Assembly (NCBI GenBank): GCA_015654985.1
Contig: JAATFW010000233.1
Coordinates: forward strand, 1 to 37,673
Source: Sphingobacteriales bacterium
Lineage (GTDB): Bacteria; Bacteroidota; Bacteroidia; Sphingobacteriales; Sphingobacteriaceae
DNA: 37,673 bases
Direction: 5' to 3'
The position numbers and the translations under genes were made by a program. This document shows positions 25,427 to 32,059 of this stretch, in pieces (positions within the stretch are counted from its first letter, which is position 1; every line of letters starts with the position of its first letter). A model generated the notes under the pieces. It saw only the letters and a program-made list of their open reading frames with translations, was not told the origin of the DNA and made no database searches.

Positions 25427-26008
25427 CTATAGAATATTAAACAATAAACATAAATAAATTAATACTCCCAATCTTACACGGAGAATTTTTAAAGCATTAT
25501 TAACCTGATTTTTTACAGTTTTCTCAGAGATATTCAATTTTTTAGCTATTTCCTTGTTCGATAACTGAGATTTACGACTCAATTCAAATATTTCACGCAT
25601 CTTATCTGGCAAACAGGCAATTTCATTTTCAATAACCTGCCGAAGCATATTAAGCCGTACGCGATGATCAGTAATAGCTATTCCCTGCTCAATAAACCTC
25701 TCCAGATCCGTTATATAAGCAGATTCAATTTGTTGATGGGAAATATAATCAAATATCCGGTTGCGAACAGCGGTATAGAGATAGCCCGATAAATTAGTTT
25801 TGAACACCAGACTTTCCCTTTTTATCCAAAGCGTTGTAAAAAGATCATGAATAATATCGTCTACTTCTTCCTGATTATGCAGACGCTTATAAGCATGCTG
25901 ATAGAGAATGCCTTTATACCGGTTATAAATTTCCGTAAAGGCCGCTTCATCACCAGTTTTTAAGAGGACAACCAGTTCGTGATCAGAAAGAAAAATAAGC
26001 GCCGCCAT
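25427..26008 (-). CDS. ECF RNA polymerase sigma factor
   Basis: This is a 193-residue extracytoplasmic-function sigma factor paired with the downstream FecR. Region 2 (about 20-90) contains DEAAFTEIYNRYKGILYQHAY and EEVDDIIHDLFTTLWIKRES, then NLSGYLYTAVRNRIFDYI. Region 4 (about 125-180) contains LPDKMREIFELSRKSQLSNK and the helix-turn-helix IAKKLNISEKTVKNQVNNAL. The C-terminus is hydrophobic (VLIYLCLLFNIL). All parts look intact. Its obvious target, a susCD locus, is missing from its downstream side, so its present regulon, if any, must lie elsewhere. Confidence 0.93.
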   Translation of the reverse strand: MAALIFLSDHELVVLLKTGDEAAFTEIYNRYKGILYQHAYKRLHNQEEVDDIIHDLFTTLWIKRESLVFKTNLSGYLYTAVRNRIFDYISHQQIESAYITDLERFIEQGIAITDHRVRLNMLRQVIENEIACLPDKMREIFELSRKSQLSNKEIAKKLNISEKTVKNQVNNALKILRVRLGVLIYLCLLFNIL

Positions 26009-26312
26009 TGAAAACCCTGAAAGCGAATTTAAGAACTTTAACGGAGATTTAAAATGTGTATTATGAAGATGCCTGTATTACCGCTTTTCAGACACTTACA
26101 AGATGTATAATAACGATAGTCCTTTTTTTCATTTTCTTGTGATATGACAACACAAAGGTTAATTAAAAGGCCGCTTTTATTAAATAAATTCTGCAACTGG
26201 CGGGATTCCCTCCACAAAATTCGCTTTTAAGCAGTTCTTGATAGAAATCGTATTAATTGTGTGTGTGTTTTAAAATGTTGGTATGACCCCGCCCTGAAAT
26301 GCTGCCGTCTTA

Positions 26313-26431
26313 ACACCGTACCGCTGCCGTACAGCTTCGGTACACAATCGCGTGCGACCGCAGCAGTACGGCAGCGGCACGGTGTCTGTTCGGTCTGGCC
26401 TCAGAACAGGGTTAGAACAGGGCCAGAAACC
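26313..26431. repeat. GC-rich nested inverted repeats
   Basis: A 20-bp inverted repeat with one mismatch (26313-26332 against 26366-26385, mismatch A versus G, a G-U pair in RNA) surrounds a 33-base loop. Inside it, GTAC recurs as shorter palindromic spacings. A second stem TCTGGCC/GGCCAGA (26394-26400, 26421-26427) follows, and the direct repeat AGAACAGG-GTT-AGAACAGG lies in its loop. The segment could be a structured RNA, a small non-autonomous element or a regulatory site. I saw no transposase or target duplication. Confidence 0.7.
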
Positions 26432-26546
26432 GGCCTTGCCTCATCATCCGGTATCTGTAGCCTTTAGATTGGATCGAATTGAAAGATGTGCTTAGGACCA
26501 AACGGGTGCATCTGGGCTTATTAATCGCCCTTGTTGGTGTAAACGG

Positions 26547-26578
26547 CTTGACGGCATAGGCCCAATTGCTTAACTTTG
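26547..26578 (+). promoter_or_regulatory. Candidate promoter of the Crp/Fnr-type gene
   Basis: CTTG (26547-26550), a 20-base spacer and TAACTTTG (26571-26578) fit the Bacteroidetes TTTG-N19-21-TAnnTTTG pattern with one mismatch at -33. Transcription would start about at 26585, giving almost no leader before ATG 26588. The in-frame TTG at 26576 lies inside the -7 box, which argues against it as the start codon. Confidence 0.5.
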
Positions 26579-26587
26579 AGCTTGCCG

Positions 26588-27169
26588 ATGATCATAGCAT
26601 TCGAAAACTATTTACGCTTGCAGACCGACCTGAACGGGGCCGACATTCGCCGCATTGGCGCGCTGGCTGTTCCGCGAAAACTGCGCCGCAACGAATTCCT
26701 GCTCCGCGAGGGCGAGGTATGCCGGCATAAGGTCTTTATTGTGAGCGGCCTGCTGCGAACATTCGGGTTAACGCCGGATGGCAGCGAGCATATCCTGCAG
26801 TTTTCACCTGAGAATACCTGGACACTGGATGCGGAGAGTTACGACCGGCAGATTCCCTCGCACTACAGCATCAGTGCCGTAGAACCGGGTGAAGTATTGC
26901 TTTGGACAAAAGCCGATTTTGACGGCTTGCTGGAGGAGATTCCCCAGTTGAAAAGTTTTGCCGGGCAACTGATCTCCCGCAATATCTATAGCGGGCGGCA
27001 GCGCCTGCTGACAGCGCTGAGCGCCACCCCGGAGAAGAAATACGAAGACTTTATTAAAAACTCTCCGGAGTTGTTATCGCGCCTGCCGCTGCGCATGATC
27101 GCCGCTTATCTCGGTATATCGCTCAAAACGCTGAATCGCGTTCGCCAGGCGCAATTGCTGCGTTCCTGA
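26588..27169 (+). CDS. Crp/Fnr-family transcriptional regulator
   Basis: This 193-residue regulator has an N-terminal cyclic-nucleotide-binding-like beta-barrel (about 20-115: LRRNEFLLREGEVCRHKVFI, GLLRTFGLTPDGSEHILQFS). A short C-terminal helix-turn-helix lies at about 150-190 (LPLRMIAAYLGISLKTLNRVRQ). The cNMP phosphate-binding signature is not evident, as in most Bacteroidetes members, so the ligand is unknown. I chose ATG 26588 rather than TTG 26576 because MIIAFENYLRL is the usual start and the TTG falls in the candidate promoter. The SDR gene starts 71 bases downstream on the same strand; the regulator may control it or itself. Confidence 0.88.
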   Translation: MIIAFENYLRLQTDLNGADIRRIGALAVPRKLRRNEFLLREGEVCRHKVFIVSGLLRTFGLTPDGSEHILQFSPENTWTLDAESYDRQIPSHYSISAVEPGEVLLWTKADFDGLLEEIPQLKSFAGQLISRNIYSGRQRLLTALSATPEKKYEDFIKNSPELLSRLPLRMIAAYLGISLKTLNRVRQAQLLRS

Positions 27170-27240
27170 AATTAGCGTCAAATGACCTCTTTTTGATGCC
27201 TGCGATTCCTCAATTTTGTAATCAATAAAATTGCAAACCT

Positions 27241-28128
27241 ATGCGTGTATTTGTAACAGGGGCCTCAGGATTCGTAGGCTCCGCTATCGTTAAAGAATTA
27301 TTAGCGGCCGGTCACCAGGTACTGGGGCTGGTCCGCTCAGACAAAGGTGCCGGACAACTCGCAGCAACCGGTGCAGAAGTATTACGCGGCGACGTGAATG
27401 ACACCGGCATCATCCGCCACGGTGCGGCTGCCTGTGAGGCTGTGATCCATACAGCCTTTAACCATGACTTTTCGCAGTTCAAAGCCAACTGCGAGGCCGA
27501 CCGGAAAGTGATCGAAACCTTCGGAGAAGCGCTTACAGGTACAGATAAACCGCTGGTTATTACTTCCGGCGTGGGACTGCTGAACTATGGAAGGCTGGTC
27601 AGCGAAGCGGACACCGTTCCCGGGGGTTCAGACGTGATCCCTAGGGCGGCTTCAGAAGAAGCGGCCAGGGCAGCCTCAGCCAAAGGCGTTAATGTATATA
27701 TCGTACGATTGCCGCCCAGCGTGCATGGTGCGGGCGACCACGGCTTTGTGCCGATCGTGATCGGTATGGCTCGTGAAAAAGGCAAATCGGCCTACGTTGG
27801 AGAAGGCAATAATCAATGGCCTGCTGTCCACCGCTCAGATGCAGCAGCACTATACCGCCTGATCATGGAAAAACAACCTTCGCTCAGGACCTTTCATGCG
27901 GTGGCGGAAACGGGTGTACCGTTCCGGGAGATCGCACAAGCTATTGGAAAAGAGCTGAACCTGCATGTGGTAAGCGTAAGTAATGATGAGGCTGCAGAGC
28001 ACTTCGGCTGGTTTGCTCATTTCGCTGCTATCAACTGTCCTTCGTCGAATGAACAAACCCGGCAGGCACTGGGATGGGAACCGCATGGGCCAGGACTGAT
28101 CGAAGATATGCAGGATAATTATTTTTGA
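27241..28128 (+). CDS. NAD(P)-binding epimerase/SDR-family protein
   Basis: This 295-residue Rossmann-fold protein is of the extended or atypical SDR type (NAD-dependent epimerase/dehydratase-like). The dinucleotide motif is TGASGFVGS (residues 6-14), and ASGFVGSAIVKELLAAGHQV is typical. GDVNDTG (about 50-56), VIHTAF (about 68) and PLVITSGVGLLNYG (about 103-116) match the expected strands. The canonical YxxxK pair is not found where it should be; that region reads IPRAASEEAARAA, so the protein may be non-catalytic or use other residues. Substrate unknown. It lies after the Crp-type gene and is followed at once by a run of nine G bases. Confidence 0.87.
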   Translation: MRVFVTGASGFVGSAIVKELLAAGHQVLGLVRSDKGAGQLAATGAEVLRGDVNDTGIIRHGAAACEAVIHTAFNHDFSQFKANCEADRKVIETFGEALTGTDKPLVITSGVGLLNYGRLVSEADTVPGGSDVIPRAASEEAARAASAKGVNVYIVRLPPSVHGAGDHGFVPIVIGMAREKGKSAYVGEGNNQWPAVHRSDAAALYRLIMEKQPSLRTFHAVAETGVPFREIAQAIGKELNLHVVSVSNDEAAEHFGWFAHFAAINCPSSNEQTRQALGWEPHGPGLIEDMQDNYF

Positions 28129-28385
28129 GTTAAGGGGGGGGGACGACGATCAAACCTTACAGAATTGCCTTTTACGTAACCGGCGAACCCGGTTGCTCCA
28201 TTTACTGGTTTAGGCGATATAAATCTGACGCTTGCTTTTAAAAGCCAGCAAAAAATTGACACCCTCTTTCAGTGAATATTAACATAAAATAATGAACAGC
28301 ATTATTGCCATTTTTTTCGCCTGAAATATTGTTGTGCTTTGTTTGAAAAAGACAATCAGTTGCGGCAAGCCTGCAGGCTTATGGA

Positions 28386-28613
28386 TCAATGCATCCCGCC
28401 CGGCTGGTTCGTACGCCTGTCTTCCGAAGTTTCCCACAGGTTAAAGAGCAGATCCATAACCAGTTCTTCGGTTGCGAAAGCATCCTTTACGATACGATGT
28501 GCCAGCTTGCCCAAACGTGGGATATAACGTGACACCAGTTCATTATAACTCCTCACATCGTCCTGACGACAACACTGCCACAATTCGATATCGGATGCCT
28601 GCTTATAATCCAT
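28386..28613 (-). pseudogene. ECF sigma factor fragment (region 2 only)
   Basis: This 75-residue ORF begins like a normal ECF sigma factor (MDYKQASDIELWQCCRQDDV) and carries region 2.1-2.2 (SYNELVSRYIPRLGKLAHRI, ATEELVMDLLFNLWE). It then runs into unrelated residues (TSEDRRTNQPGGMH) and a stop codon. Region 2.4 and region 4, needed for promoter recognition, are absent, and I found no continuation in other frames downstream. It is most likely a remnant of a third sigma gene. It could still be made, and might bind core polymerase weakly; that is speculation. Confidence 0.75.
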
Positions 28614-28952
28614 GGAATATAACTCACCGATGCAAAGTTGCTGGATTGAATATTACCAAAACATTAAATTTTGATAAACAATAGTTAACCGTTGTGGGCA
28701 ACGGTTGGTTGAGGTTGGTACTTGTGTGGGGGAGTATCGAGAAGATTATTTCTTTTCTTTCGCCAAGCTGGAAAGGATTTTCTTAACGAATGATACAGAT
28801 ACAACTTCAGTAATCCCCTACGGCTGTGTTGTCCCATTTGCGTTTCAAACTTGTATCGTATATATCATTTTCAACTGCCTGTCTGTTTTCAATGGTGTTG
28901 AAGCTGTCTTAAGAAATTCGATCCAGAAGATGAAAGCAAACCTGCCTGATGG
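28614..28952. other. 339-base region downstream of hflC
   Basis: I see no supported gene. It contains a perfect 8-bp hairpin (AACCGTTG at 28687-28694, CAACGGTT at 28699-28706) followed by GGTTGG repeats. An open frame from TTG 28705 to 28956 has no motif, overlaps the end of hflC and is not reported as a gene. Confidence 0.45.
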
Positions 28953-29891
28953 TTAGTCAGACTTTTTCAGATATTGATAGAGCTCGCTGTTGGTAGACAA
29001 TATCACCGAGGTCTTTTCACTAAATGTCTTCTCAAGTGTTTCCATCGATTTTAAAAAAACATAAAGACTCTTAGACTGAGCAGATTGATTATAAACAGAT
29101 GCATAGATGGATGCCGCACTGGCATCTGCTCTGCCTTTTATCTCCTCAGAGCTTTTAAAGGCCGCAGACTGAATATTCTTTAGTTCCCTGTCTTTATCTC
29201 CATTTATCCTGGAAGCCTCGCCCTGCCCCTCTGATCTGAACTTATCCGCGATCCTGAAGCGCTCACTTTTCATACGCTCGTAAACTTGCGTCTGCACTTC
29301 CTTTACATAATTGATCCTTTTAAACCTGAAGTCCAGAATCTTTATCCCAAGTTCAATGGCCTGTTTATTGGCAGATTTAAGGATCATAGCTTGCATCTTA
29401 TCGCGTCCTACGTAAACTTTTGTTAATGAATCACCCAGTACCTCCCCTATCGAATCCAGTTCAGGCTTTCTGTTGCTGCTCCGTACCAGTTCCTCAATAT
29501 TGTTCCTGGCCACTACATTTCTCGTCTCCCCGTCCAGGATATCGTCCAGCCTGGATTGAGCTCCGCGCTCGTTCGTAAGCCTCTTAAAGAACTGAAGCGG
29601 ATCGGTAATCTGCCATCTGGCATAAGTCTCCACAAAAATGAATTTTTTGTCTTTGGTAGGCAATTGGTTCGGATCACCTACCCATTCCATAAAGCGCTTT
29701 TCAAAAACGTTGGAAGTCTGTAAAAAAGGCAATTTAAATTTTATTCCCGGGGAAGTAATGGCATTACCGATAGGCCTTCCAAATTGGGTAACCACCACTT
29801 GTTCATATTCCTTAACAGTAAAAGTACTGGTCAGCAAACATAACAATGCAAAAAAAGCTAATATTCCAAATAGTATCTGTTTTCCTCTCAT
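28953..29891 (-). CDS. hflC: HflC-like SPFH/band-7 membrane protein
   Basis: This is the partner of HflK in the membrane complex that modulates the FtsH protease. The N-terminal helix is at about 6-24 (ILFGILAFFALLCLLTSTF). The SPFH domain follows (VKEYEQVVVTQFGRPIGNAI, PGIKFKLPFLQTSNVFEKRF). A helical, charged part follows (ERMKSERFRIADKFRSEGQG), and the end reads LSTNSELYQYLKKSD, as in other HflC proteins. At 312 residues it is normal. It starts one base after the hflK stop codon, so the two genes are translationally coupled. The domain faces the periplasm in the well-studied Escherichia coli system. Confidence 0.93.
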   Translation of the reverse strand: MRGKQILFGILAFFALLCLLTSTFTVKEYEQVVVTQFGRPIGNAITSPGIKFKLPFLQTSNVFEKRFMEWVGDPNQLPTKDKKFIFVETYARWQITDPLQFFKRLTNERGAQSRLDDILDGETRNVVARNNIEELVRSSNRKPELDSIGEVLGDSLTKVYVGRDKMQAMILKSANKQAIELGIKILDFRFKRINYVKEVQTQVYERMKSERFRIADKFRSEGQGEASRINGDKDRELKNIQSAAFKSSEEIKGRADASAASIYASVYNQSAQSKSLYVFLKSMETLEKTFSEKTSVILSTNSELYQYLKKSD

Positions 29892-29892
29892 C

Positions 29893-30894
29893 TTAATCTT
29901 TTTTAGTATTATCCTTATTCAGTTGCATCTGGAGCAGCGGCAATACATTAGCTCCGTTCTGGTCTGTCACAATTACATTACCCAGTTTGGACAATATAGT
30001 TGTCATATTTTCCAGGTAGATCCGCTTTTTAGTTACCTCAGGTGCCTTTATATATTGATTGTAAAGGTCATTAAATCTGGCTGACTCACCCTGGGCATTA
30101 TTTACCCGTTCTATCGCATATCCTTCAGCTTTTTGTATGGTAGCTTTAGCCTCTCCGCTTGCTTTTGGAATTACTTTATTGTATTCAGATTTGGCCTGGT
30201 TGATCAGCGTTTCTTTTTCTTGCTGCGCCTCATTTACCGCATTAAACGCCGCCTTTACAGGATCAGGCGGATTCACATCCTGCAGTACTACCTGTTCTAT
30301 TTTAATCCCTATGTTATATTCATTACAGATCTCCTGGATCAGCTCATGCAGTTTTACGGTAATCTCGGTTCTGCCTATGGTCAGTACCTCATTTACTGTT
30401 CTGTCTCCAACAATCTGTCTGGTGGCCGCCTCCGATATATTCCTGAGTGTACTTTCGGGATTCCGCACCTTAAATAAATAATTGTAGGCATCATTGATCC
30501 TGTACTGCACTACCCATTCGACATCGGCAAGGTTAAGGTCTCCGGTCAGCATCAGCGATTCATCTCCTAAGCCATCCTTTGAATATTCGGACTGGTTGTC
30601 CACTGCCCCCATCGAGCGAAAGCCAAACTCCAGCTTTTGCTGGCGCTCAACCGGAACTTTATACACCGTCTCTATAAACGGCATTTTGAGGTTCAATCCC
30701 GGGTCTACAGTCCTGGTATATTTACCCAACCGGGTAATAACTCCCACTTCTTCAGTACCTATTTGAAAAATAGTTCCCCAAAGCAGGATCACCGCCAGTA
30801 TGGCGATTAAAATAAATCTTAAATTCTCTCTGATCTTAATCAGGATCATTGGTTGGTCAAATTGGTTTGTAAAGTCTCTTTCTTTAAACTCCAT
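29893..30894 (-). CDS. hflK: HflK-like SPFH/band-7 membrane protein
   Basis: This is the first gene of the hflK-hflC pair. After a 26-residue polar N-terminus there is a membrane helix at about 28-48 (RFILIAILAVILLWGTIFQI), then the SPFH domain (EEVGVITRLGKYTRTVDPGL, then NLKMPFIETVYKVPVERQQK). The HflK-type core includes VEWVVQYRINDAYNYLFKVR and SEAATRQIVGDRTVNEVLT, followed by QDVNPPDPVKAAFNAVNEAQ, a strong HflK signature. At 333 residues it is shorter than the E. coli protein (about 419), lacking the long Gly-rich N-terminus, as is usual in this phylum. Confidence 0.93.
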   Translation of the reverse strand: MEFKERDFTNQFDQPMILIKIRENLRFILIAILAVILLWGTIFQIGTEEVGVITRLGKYTRTVDPGLNLKMPFIETVYKVPVERQQKLEFGFRSMGAVDNQSEYSKDGLGDESLMLTGDLNLADVEWVVQYRINDAYNYLFKVRNPESTLRNISEAATRQIVGDRTVNEVLTIGRTEITVKLHELIQEICNEYNIGIKIEQVVLQDVNPPDPVKAAFNAVNEAQQEKETLINQAKSEYNKVIPKASGEAKATIQKAEGYAIERVNNAQGESARFNDLYNQYIKAPEVTKKRIYLENMTTILSKLGNVIVTDQNGANVLPLLQMQLNKDNTKKD

Positions 30895-31223
30895 AATGAT
30901 TAGATAGTAAAAAATTAGTTCGTTCTCAAATCGGCCTGCGCCGTAGAGAAAGATATCGATTTTTTTTACAAAAAACGAATGGAATTATCAATTACCAGCA
31001 TACTTACAATAATAATGAATATCGAATTATTTATCCAACAAAAAAGCTTTCAATACAATTGCGCGGTCTATGTAAAACCATTATCATACCATATTGAATC
31101 ACTTTGACAACAGATCCACCTTTGCCAGGTTAGCCTTATGGTATAATCACGTGGAAGACAGTGGAACCTGGGCATTTTCCGATTGATCCAAGACTTGTCC
31201 ACAGACCCAAAAAACCATTTTAT
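30895..31223. other. 329-base region between hflK and tRNA-Val
   Basis: No gene is recognisable on either strand. It is AT-rich and must hold the hflK promoter, but I found no TTTG/TAnnTTTG pair at proper spacing (TATCTTTC near 30955 is the closest -7-like box). Confidence 0.4.
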
Positions 31224-31258
31224 AACAAAAACCCCTCAGATTTTCATCCGAAGGGTTT
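31224..31258 (-). terminator. Intrinsic terminator of tRNA-Val
   Basis: On the minus strand a 13-bp stem (31258-31246 with 31241-31229, two G-U pairs) closes a GAAA tetraloop and is followed by TTTTT. It starts 10 bases after the tRNA 3' end. Confidence 0.88.
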
Positions 31259-31267
31259 CCTTTCTTG

Positions 31268-31342
31268 TGGAGGCTACTGGGTTCGAACCAGTGACCCTCT
31301 GCTTGTAAGGCAGATGCTCTGAACCAGCTGAGCTAAGCCTCC
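31268..31342 (-). tRNA. tRNA-Val (anticodon UAC)
   Basis: The minus strand folds into a complete cloverleaf: acceptor GGAGGCT/AGCCTCC, D-stem GCTC/GAGC, anticodon stem TCTGC/GCAGA with loop CTTACAA (anticodon TAC), a 5-base variable loop, and T-stem ACTGG/CCAGT with loop TTCGAAC. The discriminator base is A. CCA is not encoded. All stems pair perfectly. Confidence 0.97.
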
Positions 31343-31379
31343 TTCCCGTTTTCCGGAGCGTTGCTCCCTTTTGGGATTG

Positions 31380-31410
31380 CAAATATAGAATTGGAATTTA
31401 ACTCTGCAAA
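31380..31410 (-). promoter_or_regulatory. Promoter of tRNA-Val
   Basis: On the minus strand TTTG (31410-31407), a 19-base spacer and TATATTTG (31387-31380) match the Bacteroidetes housekeeping promoter TTTG-N19-TAnnTTTG exactly. The -7 box ends 38 bases before the mature tRNA. Confidence 0.82.
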
Positions 31411-31442
31411 ATAAATTTTAACATTTTATGCAATCTGCTTAC

Positions 31443-31955
31443 CTACAAATATTTAGTAAGCTCAGGAGACAGGGGCTTTACGGCAGATCTGAACCGGTGT
31501 ATCAGTTTTCCGTTCTCATCAATCAGAAATTTCTCAAAATTCCATTTTATTTCGCCGGTGAAATCAGGATTATTGGCAGTTGTCAGGTATTTAAACAACT
31601 CATCGGTATCCTCCCCCTTCACACTTACTTTCTCCGACATCAGAAAGCTCACTCCATAATTCTGCTGGCAGAACTCCTTTATGTCTGAATTAGCTCCGGG
31701 TTCCTGCCCTCCAAAATTATTGGCAGGAAAGCCTATGATCACAAGCTTGTCTTTGTATTGCTTCCATAATTGTTCAAGCTCTGCATACTGAGGAGTAAAA
31801 CCGCATTTTGAAGCAGTATTTACAATAAGGATCTTTTTACCCCTGAACTTGTTAAGATCTACTTTATCTCCATCAATAGACGTGATCTTGAAATCATGAA
31901 CAGTTTTAGGAGGAAGGGCAAAAAGTGTCAAAAGAAGAATTGCTGCTAGTTTCAT
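31443..31955 (-). CDS. Glutathione peroxidase family protein (Cys-type)
   Basis: This thiol peroxidase reduces hydroperoxides. ATG at 31955 is preferred because it starts an export-type hydrophobic segment (MKLAAILLLTLFALPP); three codons upstream another ATG is possible. Catalytic residues are in place: peroxidatic Cys51 in NTASKCGFTPQY, Gln84 in GFPANNFGGQEPG, and Trp138-Asn139 in EIKWNFEKFLID. Cysteine replaces selenocysteine, as in nearly all bacteria. Cys96 (EFCQQNYG) could be the resolving cysteine. At 170 residues it is typical. The leader suggests a periplasmic location. Upstream, TACATTTG near 31965 resembles a -7 box. Confidence 0.92.
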   Translation of the reverse strand: MKLAAILLLTLFALPPKTVHDFKITSIDGDKVDLNKFRGKKILIVNTASKCGFTPQYAELEQLWKQYKDKLVIIGFPANNFGGQEPGANSDIKEFCQQNYGVSFLMSEKVSVKGEDTDELFKYLTTANNPDFTGEIKWNFEKFLIDENGKLIHRFRSAVKPLSPELTKYL

Positions 31956-32059
31956 ATCAATCAAATGTATTTAAGCAAACTTAAATAAAATTAGCAACTC
32001 CCTCATAAAGCTTTGATAAACAGCTTTACAGAATGACTTTAACATGATATATAAGCCAG

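Larger units (their letters stand above)
26009..26587. other. Intergenic region with nested inverted repeats
   Basis: No credible protein gene is seen. The left part must hold the promoter of the minus-strand sigma gene. The part from about 26290 to 26440 is markedly GC-rich and repetitive (see the repeat entry). The right end carries a candidate promoter for the Crp-type gene. An open frame at 26261-26467 is explained by the repeat composition and is not reported as a gene. Confidence 0.5.

Noticed and set aside
26313-26385. Insertion-sequence ends
   Set aside because: No transposase frame lies between or beside the arms, and I saw no target-site duplication.
26261-26467. Open frame of 68 codons upstream of the Crp-type gene
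   Set aside because: It spans the GC-rich inverted repeats, has no motif or ribosome binding site, and its residue composition reflects the repeat.
28705-28956. Open frame of 83 codons starting at TTG
   Set aside because: It has no recognisable domain, overlaps the hflC 3' end, lacks a ribosome binding site and has an odd residue composition.
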